A DNA stretch of 64,000 nucleotides, taken from contig NZ_JAHLPP010000001.1 in NCBI RefSeq assembly GCF_018917965.1, forward strand, positions 434,001 to 498,000, in the 5' to 3' direction. Source of the stretch: Pseudoflavonifractor sp. MSJ-37. Its GTDB lineage: Bacteria; Bacillota; Clostridia; Oscillospirales; Oscillospiraceae. Positions 57,822-64,000 of the stretch are shown piece after piece. The first letter of the stretch is position 1; each line of letters begins with the position of its first letter. Under the pieces are notes generated by a model. The model had not been told where the DNA came from. It worked only from the letters and a program-made list of their open reading frames with translations, and made no database searches. The position numbers were made by a program, and so were the translations under genes.

Positions 57822-59729
57822 ATGTACCAGGCTCTCTATCGGAAGTGGCGGCCCCGCACCTTCGACGATGTGGTGGGGCAGAGCCATATCACCGACACCC
57901 TCAAGCGCCAGGTGGCCACGGGGCGCCTCTCCCACGCCTACCTCTTCACGGGCACCCGGGGGACCGGAAAGACCTCCTGCGCCAAGATCTTGGCCCGGGC
58001 GGTGAACTGTGAACATCCGGTGGACGGCAACCCCTGCAACCGATGCCCTTCCTGCCTGGGGATCGAGAACGGCTCCATCCTGGATGTGCTGGAGTTGGAT
58101 GCCGCCTCCAACAACGGCGTGGACCAGGTCCGTGCCCTCCGGGACGAGGCGGTCTATACCCCCGCCGCCGTACGCAGGCGGGTCTACATCATCGACGAGG
58201 TCCATATGCTCTCTACCGCGGCCTTCAACGCCCTGCTGAAGATCCTGGAGGAGCCGCCGGACCACCTCATGTTCATCCTGGCCACTACGGAGCTGAACAA
58301 AGTCCTGCCCACGATCCGGTCCCGGTGCCAGCAGTTCGCCTTCAAGCGGATCGCGGCGGGAGATATCGCACGGCGGCTGAGTCATGTGGCGGAGCAGGAG
58401 GGCATCCAGCTGTCTCCGGACGGCGCGGTCCTCCTGGCCCGGCTGGCCGACGGCGGCCTGCGGGACGCCCTGTCCCTCCTGGACCAGTGCATGGTGCCGG
58501 ATGGTATGATCGGCGAAGCGGAGATCCTGGACGCCCTGGGCATGGCGGGCGATCTGGAGACCGCCGCCCTCATGGAGCAGATCGCGGCGGGGGACACCGC
58601 CGCCGCGCTGGAGACGCTGGCCCGGCTGTACCGCGCTGGAAAGGACGTGGGCGGCCTGCTGGGCGAGCTGGCCGGTCTGGCCCGGGATCTGCTGGTCCGC
58701 AGGACGGCCCCGCGGGGAGGTACGGCTCTCCTGACCGGCGGGTATGATGAGACGACTATGCGCCGCCTCTCCGAGCGGCTGGATGCCCAGCGGCTCATGC
58801 AGATGCTGAGCCTGCTTCAGAGCACCATCGCCGGACTGGGCCAGAGCCCGGACCGGCGGACCGCCGCAGAGCTCTGCCTCATCCGGCTGAGCGATGTGAC
58901 GCTGGATGCCAGTCCGGCGGGCCTCAGCGCCCGTCTGGCCCGTCTGGAGGAGCAGTTGGCCGGCGGCGTCCCTGCCTTGTCTGCCGTTCCGGTACCGGCG
59001 GCCCAGGTTCCGACGGCTCCCGTGGAGACCGTCCCCGTCCAGCCGGCCCGGCAGTCCCAGAGGGCCCGGCGTCCGGTCTCCCGTCCTGCGCCGGCGCCTG
59101 TGGAGCCGAAGCAGACGCCGATGACGGCGGACCGCGCGCCCTTCCCTACGGATGCGGATGTCCCGCCCTGGGAGGAGGAGCGTCCCCCTCTGCCGGAGGA
59201 GCCCGGCGGACCGGTACGGGACGAGCCGCCGTCCCAGCCGGTCCGTCCGGCAGAGCGGCCCAGAGCGGCGGCGCAAGTCCGTCCGGCATCGGCTCCGGCC
59301 CGGAAGGAAGCCCCGGTGGAGGCATCTCCGGCCCAGGCTTCCGGCGGGAGCGGAGATCTCTGGCCTGCGGTCATCGCCGCGGCCCGGAGCATCGGCGGTC
59401 CCGGCTTCGCGGCCTTTCTTCCACAGCTGACGGATCCGGCCAAGGTAGAGGGACGCCTGGACGGGGACCACATCGTGCTCTGGTGCGCGGATGAGATGAC
59501 TAAAGGGCTGATGAGCCTGCCGCAGGTAGGCGCGTCGTTGACCAAAGCGGCCTCCGGTGTGACGGGGCGGACGATCCAGTGCGTGGTGAAGGAGGGCAAG
59601 GCGCCGCCGGAGGAGACGGCCGCCGTCCCGGCATCGGTCCCGGCTCCGTCAGAGACGGCTCCGGACCATGACGCGCTGGACGATCTGCTGGCGGCGGGCG
59701 AGCGGTACGACTCCATCATCATCAAATAG
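57822..59729 (+). CDS. dnaX: DNA polymerase III gamma/tau subunit
   Basis: 635 residues. MYQALYRKWRPRTFDDVVGQ start; Walker A GTRGTGKTS (about residue 45); zinc-binding CEHPVDGNPCNRCPSC; Walker B RRRVYIIDEVHMLS; sensor SRCQQFAFKRI. A Pro/Ala-rich linker (about 390-510) leads to a tau-like C-terminal domain. Clamp-loader ATPase. ATG 57822 has GAGGTGA 4-8 nt upstream. It forms an operon with ybaB. Confidence 0.95.
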   Translation: MYQALYRKWRPRTFDDVVGQSHITDTLKRQVATGRLSHAYLFTGTRGTGKTSCAKILARAVNCEHPVDGNPCNRCPSCLGIENGSILDVLELDAASNNGVDQVRALRDEAVYTPAAVRRRVYIIDEVHMLSTAAFNALLKILEEPPDHLMFILATTELNKVLPTIRSRCQQFAFKRIAAGDIARRLSHVAEQEGIQLSPDGAVLLARLADGGLRDALSLLDQCMVPDGMIGEAEILDALGMAGDLETAALMEQIAAGDTAAALETLARLYRAGKDVGGLLGELAGLARDLLVRRTAPRGGTALLTGGYDETTMRRLSERLDAQRLMQMLSLLQSTIAGLGQSPDRRTAAELCLIRLSDVTLDASPAGLSARLARLEEQLAGGVPALSAVPVPAAQVPTAPVETVPVQPARQSQRARRPVSRPAPAPVEPKQTPMTADRAPFPTDADVPPWEEERPPLPEEPGGPVRDEPPSQPVRPAERPRAAAQVRPASAPARKEAPVEASPAQASGGSGDLWPAVIAAARSIGGPGFAAFLPQLTDPAKVEGRLDGDHIVLWCADEMTKGLMSLPQVGASLTKAASGVTGRTIQCVVKEGKAPPEETAAVPASVPAPSETAPDHDALDDLLAAGERYDSIIIK

Positions 59730-59790
59730 GAAATAGAAGGACATCATCGAAATACAGCGGCCGCGCAGACGGCCCAAGGAGGAAATGACC

Positions 59791-60138
59791 ATGGCAAAAG
59801 GATTTGGCGGCCGTCCCGGGATGGGCGGCATGGGCGGCATCAACATGAATATGATCAAGCAGGCCCAGAAGATGCAGGCGGATATGCAGCGGATGCAGGC
59901 GGAGCTTCAGGAGAAGGAGTATACGGTCAAGGCCGGCGGCGGCATGGTAGAGGCCACCGTGACCGGCAAGCATGAGCTGAAGGCCCTCACCATCGACCCT
60001 GAGGCAGTGGACCCTGACGATGTGGAGATGCTCCAGGACATGATCATGGCGGCGGTGAACGAGGCCATGCGGAGCGCGGAGAGCGATATGGCTTCCTCCA
60101 TGCAGAGCATCACCGGCAGTCTGGGCCTGTCCTTTTGA
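59791..60138 (+). CDS. ybaB: YbaB/EbfC nucleoid-associated protein
   Basis: 115 residues. Gly/Met-rich start, then NMIKQAQKMQADMQRMQAEL and the strand-turn core KAGGGMVEATVTGKHELKAL...IDPEAVDPDDVEMLQDMI. Dimeric DNA-binding protein of the replication-repair region. ATG 59791 chosen over ATG 59785 because AAGGAGG ends only 2 nt before the latter. recR, usually next, is not here. Confidence 0.93.
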   Translation: MAKGFGGRPGMGGMGGINMNMIKQAQKMQADMQRMQAELQEKEYTVKAGGGMVEATVTGKHELKALTIDPEAVDPDDVEMLQDMIMAAVNEAMRSAESDMASSMQSITGSLGLSF

Positions 60139-60179
60139 CCGGACAGACCAACAGCGAGACAGACCCCAGCGATACGCGG

Positions 60180-60206
60180 GAGCGGGCCGGAAGGCCCGCT
60201 CTTTTG
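60180..60206 (+). terminator. Terminator after ybaB
   Basis: GAGCGGGCC-GGAA-GGCCCGCTC then TTTT. Confidence 0.85.
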
Positions 60207-60276
60207 TGTGGCGCGGCGCTTGAGACTGTGGTATGATACGATTGGGAGGACGTACCGGGGCTGAGGAGGAGACACG

Positions 60277-60966
60277 ATGGACAAACGAGAGAAGCAGATG
60301 TCAGAGACCTTCCGGATGGGGGCGGTCCTGGCGCTGGCGGGCGGGTCCTTGGACGCCTATTCCTATACAGTACGGGGCAAGGTGTTCGCCAACGCGGAGA
60401 CGGGCAATATGGTCCTGCTGGGCATCCACCTGTTCCGGGGGGAGTGGTACACCGCCTTGACCTATCTGGTGCCGGTGCTGGCGTTCGCCCTGGGCGTGAT
60501 CGTGGCCGAGTGTATCCGGAGCCGGTATAAGGGCCGGCCCGGCATCCACTGGAGGCAGTTCAGCGTGCTGGCGGAGATGTGCATCGTAGCGGCGGTGGCC
60601 TTCCTGCCCCAGTCGTGGAACATGGCGGCCAACGTGGCGGTGGCCTTCGTCTGCGCGGTACAGGTGGAGAGCTTCCGAAAGGTCAACGGCAACGCCTTCG
60701 CGACCACCATGTGTACCGGCAACCTGCGGAGCGGCACAGAGAAGCTCTACCACTATCTGCGGACCCGGGACCCGGAGCTCCGGCAGAAGGCAGTGCAGTA
60801 TTACGGCATCATCCTGTGCTTCATCCTCGGAGCTGCCGTGGGCGCCCAGGTGAGCGCGCACCTGATGGAACGGGCGGCCTTGGTGCCCGGGGCGCTCCTG
60901 CTGGCGGCGTTCCTGATGATGTTTCGAAAGGAAGAGGAGGCCCTGCTGGAGAACAGGGCCGACTGA
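60277..60966 (+). CDS. DUF1275 (YoaK family) membrane protein
   Basis: 229 residues, six to seven membrane helices. LALAGGSLDAYSYTVRGKVFANAETGNMVLLG is the family signature, and VNGNAFATTMCTGNLRSGTEKLYHYL the second half. Function unknown; a small-molecule transporter fold has been suggested for the family. Its stop is 42 nt before the next gene's start. Confidence 0.88.
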   Translation: MDKREKQMSETFRMGAVLALAGGSLDAYSYTVRGKVFANAETGNMVLLGIHLFRGEWYTALTYLVPVLAFALGVIVAECIRSRYKGRPGIHWRQFSVLAEMCIVAAVAFLPQSWNMAANVAVAFVCAVQVESFRKVNGNAFATTMCTGNLRSGTEKLYHYLRTRDPELRQKAVQYYGIILCFILGAAVGAQVSAHLMERAALVPGALLLAAFLMMFRKEEEALLENRAD

Positions 60967-61008
60967 CCGGAGACCGGGAGAAACCAGATGGAAAAGGAGA
61001 ATGCGACC

Positions 61009-62136
61009 ATGGAAAAGGCCAAGGTATATTTCAGCGACCTGCGGACGAAGGAAGGGAACGGACTGCTCCAGAAGCTGGAGCGGCTGATCCGCGCCGCCGG
61101 GATCGGGGACATCGACTTCCACAAAAAGCTGGTGGCGATCAAGCTCCACTTCGGCGAGCCCGGCAACCTGTCCTTCCTGCGGCCCAACTACGCCAAGGTG
61201 GTGGCCGACGTGGTGAAGAGCCTGGGCGGCGTACCGTTCCTCACCGACTGCAACACTCTGTATGTGGGACGGCGGAAGAACGCGCTGGAGCATATGGACG
61301 CCGCCTATGAGAACGGCTTCTCGCCCTTCAGCACCGGATGCCAGATCATCATCGGCGACGGCCTCAAGGGCACCGACGATGTGGAGGTCCCCGTGGAGGG
61401 CGGCACCTATGTGACGCGGGCCAAGATCGGCCGGGCCATCATGGATGCCGACGTGTTCATCTCCCTGACCCATTTCAAGGGCCACGAGGCCACCGGCTTC
61501 GGCGGAACTTTGAAGAACATCGGCATGGGATGCGGCAGCCGGGCGGGCAAGATGGAACAGCACAACGCCGGCAAGCCTGAGGTCCGGGCCAAGAAGTGCG
61601 TGGGCTGTCACCAGTGTGTGAAGCAGTGCGGTCAGAACGCCATCTCCTACGGGGAGGACCGGAAGGCCGTCATCGATCCGGACAAATGCGTGGGTTGCGG
61701 CCGGTGCATCGGCGCCTGTAACTTCGACGCGATCGTCAATCGGAACAGCTGTGCCAACGACGAGCTCAATGCCAAGATCGCCGAGTACACCAAGGCCGTG
61801 GTGGCGGGCCGACCCCAGTTCCATATCAGCCTGGTGGTGGACGTGTCCCCCTTCTGCGACTGCCATGGGGAGAACGATGTGCCCATCCTGCCCGATGTTG
61901 GCATGTTCGCCTCCTTCGACCCGGTAGCTCTGGATCAGGCCTGTGCCGATGCCTGCATGGCCCAGCAGCCCATCCCCGGCTCCCGGCTGGACGAGAACAT
62001 GCACGCCGAGGGGTTCTGCGACCACCACGACCACTTCATCAACAACTTCCCGGAGACGGACTGGAGGACCTGCCTCTCCCACGCGGAGGCGATCGGCATC
62101 GGCACCCGCTCCTACGAGCTGATCCGGGTGAAGTGA
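61009..62136 (+). CDS. DUF362 domain protein with two 4Fe-4S clusters
   Basis: 375 residues. MEKAKVYFSDLRTKEGNGLL is the usual family start, so ATG 61009 (AAGGAG 9 nt upstream) is preferred over ATG 60988. DUF362 body with FGEPGNLSFLRPNYAKVV and GCGSRAGKMEQH; two ferredoxin motifs CVGCHQCVKQCGQNAI and CVGCGRCIGACNFDAI. Probable cytoplasmic electron-transfer protein; partner unknown. Confidence 0.88.
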   Translation: MEKAKVYFSDLRTKEGNGLLQKLERLIRAAGIGDIDFHKKLVAIKLHFGEPGNLSFLRPNYAKVVADVVKSLGGVPFLTDCNTLYVGRRKNALEHMDAAYENGFSPFSTGCQIIIGDGLKGTDDVEVPVEGGTYVTRAKIGRAIMDADVFISLTHFKGHEATGFGGTLKNIGMGCGSRAGKMEQHNAGKPEVRAKKCVGCHQCVKQCGQNAISYGEDRKAVIDPDKCVGCGRCIGACNFDAIVNRNSCANDELNAKIAEYTKAVVAGRPQFHISLVVDVSPFCDCHGENDVPILPDVGMFASFDPVALDQACADACMAQQPIPGSRLDENMHAEGFCDHHDHFINNFPETDWRTCLSHAEAIGIGTRSYELIRVK

Positions 62137-62227
62137 CCCCGCCGGGAGACATTGACTTTCCCGGGAAACTGACGTATAGTGGAACACGCTGCCCGGCAGG
62201 ACCGGGCCCAGAAAGGAATGGAACAGC

Positions 62228-62878
62228 ATGGATATCGACCACATCCTCACCCTCTGCGACCATACGCTCCTGAAGCAGGAGGCCACTTGGGACCAGATCC
62301 GCACGATCTGTGATGACGGCAGAGCCTGCCGGTGCGCCTCTGTGTGCATCCCCGCTTCTTATGTGAAGCAGGCCTCCGACTATGTGGGTGACGGCCTGAA
62401 GATCTGCACGGTCATCGGCTTCCCCAACGGCTACTCCACCACCGCCGTGAAGGTGTTCGAGACCGAGGATGCCATCCGGAACGGTGCCGATGAGATCGAC
62501 ATGGTCATCAACGTGGGCTGGGTCAAGGATCAGCGCTGGGACGATCTGCTGGCCGAGATGAAAGCCATCAAGGCTTCCTGCCAGGGCCGGATCCTGAAGG
62601 TCATCGTAGAGGCCTGCCTCCTGACCGAGGCGGAGAAGATCAAGATGTGCCAGCTGGTCACTGAGGCCGGTGCGGACTACATCAAGACCTCCACCGGCTT
62701 CTCCACCGGCGGAGCCGCTGTGGCAGACGTGGCCCTGTTCAAGGCCCACATCGGCCCCGATGTGAAGATCAAAGCCGCCGGAGGCATCCACTCCTTCGAG
62801 GAGGCGCAGGCCATGATCGACGCCGGTGCCAGCCGCATCGGCGCCAGCGCGCTGGTGAAGCTGGTCAAGCAGGGCTGA
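62228..62878 (+). CDS. deoC: Deoxyribose-phosphate aldolase
   Basis: 216 residues, typical length. LCDHTLLKQEATWDQI start; VCIPASYV; CTVIGFPNGYSTTAVKVFE; VIVEACLL with the proton-relay Lys region; Schiff-base Lys153 in DYIKTSTGF; KAAGGIHS phosphate site. Splits 2-deoxyribose-5-phosphate to acetaldehyde and glyceraldehyde-3-phosphate. Followed by a nucleoside-type lipoprotein gene, which fits a nucleoside salvage locus. AAAGGAATGG precedes ATG 62228. Confidence 0.95.
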   Translation: MDIDHILTLCDHTLLKQEATWDQIRTICDDGRACRCASVCIPASYVKQASDYVGDGLKICTVIGFPNGYSTTAVKVFETEDAIRNGADEIDMVINVGWVKDQRWDDLLAEMKAIKASCQGRILKVIVEACLLTEAEKIKMCQLVTEAGADYIKTSTGFSTGGAAVADVALFKAHIGPDVKIKAAGGIHSFEEAQAMIDAGASRIGASALVKLVKQG

Positions 62879-62920
62879 CTTTGGATCCGTGAACTTCACG
62901 GGAAATGAAATCAGGAAAAA

Positions 62921-62960
62921 AGAGGGCTTTTCTGGAAAAACAGAGAAGCTCTCTTTACTT
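62921..62960 (+). terminator. Terminator after deoC
   Basis: AGAG-GGCTTTTCTG faces CAGAGAAGC-TCTCT, then TTACTTCT. Confidence 0.65.
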
Positions 62961-63112
62961 CTGTAACATTTTATTAATGATATCACACAGAAATGAAAAA
63001 TGAGGTTGCGCTTTCGACTGTCATGTTATATAATCAGGCTGTATATCGAGATCATCGGCACGCTTATCGCCGATGGGCATCCCCTCAGCATCAGAAAGGA
63101 AGGTAGATCACA

Positions 63113-64000
63113 TTGAAGAACCTCAATAAGATCACTGCTCTGCTCCTGTCCGCCGGCATGGTCGGCAGCCTGGCCGCCTGCGGCGGCGGCAATGCCGCCC
63201 AGTCCGCGGCTCCCGCCGGTTCCGCCGCTCCCTCGGACGGCGGCGATGCCGCTGTCGTCTCCAAGGTGGCTCTGGTCACCGATGTGGGCACCATCGACGA
63301 TGAGTCCTTCAATCAGGCCTGCTGGCAGGGCGTCGAGGAGTGGAGCAAGGCCAACGGTGTGGACTATACTTACTATCAGCCCACCGAGGACTCCACGGAT
63401 GCCCGTCTGGTGTCCATCACCCAGGCGGTGAACGAGGGCGCCAACGTCATCGTCATGCCCGGCTACCTGTTCGGCGAGGCTCTGGCCACCGCGCAGGACC
63501 AGTTCCCCGATGTGAAGTTCATCGCTGTGGACGTGGGCTCCGGCGACCTGGGCACCGATGCCGCCGCCAACAGCGTCTGCATCACCTTCGCCGAGGAGCA
63601 GGCCGGCTATCTGGCCGGCTACGCCGCTGTGGCGGACGGCTACACCAAGCTGGGCTATCTGGGCGGCATGGCTGTGCCCGCTGTCCAGCGCTATGGCTAC
63701 GGCTATGTGCAGGGCGCTGATGCCGCGGCGCAGGCTCTGGACAAGGACATCCAGATCAACTACACCTACGGCGGCCAGTTCTTCGGCGACGCCACCATCA
63801 CCGCCAAGATGGAGGGCTGGTACCAGAACGGCACGGAGATCGTCTTCGCCTGCGGCGGCGGCATCTACACCTCTGCGGTCGAGGCCGCGGTCCAGTACGA
63901 CGGCATGGTCATCGGCGTGGACGTGGACCAGCATCCCGTGGGCGAGGCCAAGAACGAGGATGGCTCTGCCAAGTACTCCTACAACCCCTTCCTGACCTCT
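63113..64000 (+). CDS. BMP-family (PnrA-like) substrate-binding lipoprotein, partial
   Basis: 296 codons visible from TTG 63113 to the window edge, with AAAGGAAGG about 9 nt upstream. Lipoprotein signal KNLNKITALLLSAGMVGSLAAC with lipid-attached Cys23, then a Gly/Ala/Ser linker and the binding domain: KVALVTDVGTIDDESFNQACW, VIVMPGYLFGEAL, AGYLAGYAAVADGYTKLGYLGG, GTEIVFACGGGIYTSAVEAA, VIGVDVDQ. BMP/PnrA proteins capture purine nucleosides for an ABC importer, which fits deoC upstream. The C-terminus and the transporter genes lie beyond the window. Confidence 0.9.
   Translation, partial: MKNLNKITALLLSAGMVGSLAACGGGNAAQSAAPAGSAAPSDGGDAAVVSKVALVTDVGTIDDESFNQACWQGVEEWSKANGVDYTYYQPTEDSTDARLVSITQAVNEGANVIVMPGYLFGEALATAQDQFPDVKFIAVDVGSGDLGTDAAANSVCITFAEEQAGYLAGYAAVADGYTKLGYLGGMAVPAVQRYGYGYVQGADAAAQALDKDIQINYTYGGQFFGDATITAKMEGWYQNGTEIVFACGGGIYTSAVEAAVQYDGMVIGVDVDQHPVGEAKNEDGSAKYSYNPFLTS

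Noticed and set aside
60301-62349. 682-codon and 581-codon (57726-59471) minus-strand frames in the chromosomal part
   Set aside because: Antisense to well-recognised genes (DUF1275, DUF362, dnaX) in GC-rich DNA, where long shadow frames are expected.
1-64000. CRISPR array
   Set aside because: No set of regularly spaced identical repeats with unique spacers was seen; repeats found are palindromes or short direct repeats.

Overview
The window looks like a low-to-mid-60s %GC Clostridia chromosome, most likely a gut Oscillospiraceae relative. The evidence is the Bacillus-type large SRP RNA directly ahead of dnaX, the frequent TTG/GTG starts, and the mobile genes of the Tn1549/Tn4451 type typical of that group. 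Only the right end (about 57.08-64 kb) reads as ordinary chromosome: tRNA-Ala(CGC), SRP RNA, dnaX, ybaB, a DUF1275 membrane protein, a DUF362 ferredoxin-type protein, deoC, and the start of a BMP-family lipoprotein that runs off the window.

The rest is a stack of mobile elements. (1) About 0.4-15.2 kb is a mobilizable segment with tnpW, a large serine recombinase, a CHC2 primase, a P4-type helicase, a DUF3847 protein, a MOBQ relaxase with an RSF1010-like nic site, and a leftward potassium cargo (kdpE, kdpD, a membrane-anchored LysR-like ligand domain, trkA, trkH, a CBS protein, kdpC). kdpA and kdpB are absent. (2) About 15.2-57.05 kb is an ICE with parB, a DUF4406 protein, ardA, pcfB, virD4, a Maff2-type small membrane protein, a VirB6-like protein, prgI, virB4, a broken NlpC/P60 peptidase gene, a VapD-like pair, XRE and SLOG proteins, a LuxR/MalT regulator with a 2130-residue SLH surface protein, a stand-alone Spo0A C-terminal domain protein, and its own serine recombinase abutting the tRNA-Ala terminator. 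(3) Inside the ICE's virD4 sits a 15.7 kb mobilizable element (about 19777-35490): recombinase, tnpV, XRE, MOBQ relaxase, TOPRIM/RecA-like primase-helicase, tnpW. (4) Inside a gene of that element sits a 7.6 kb IME (about 23251-30867): MFS efflux with a leader/attenuator, XRE, RepA_N protein, MOBV relaxase with a pMV158-like oriT, and a fourth serine recombinase. Both nested insertions can be removed on paper so that the host reading frame is restored.

The observation I rate highest is a family of five dispersed composite sites in the ICE. Each has a Spo0A-box-like heptamer (TGTCGAA) fixed next to a palindrome built on GTCTCAAATTGAG. The same ICE encodes a Spo0A-type DNA-binding domain without a receiver. 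This suggests an ICE-encoded, Spo0A-box-based regulon for transfer genes. A second palindrome family around parB is a candidate centromere (parS) set. No CRISPR array was seen.
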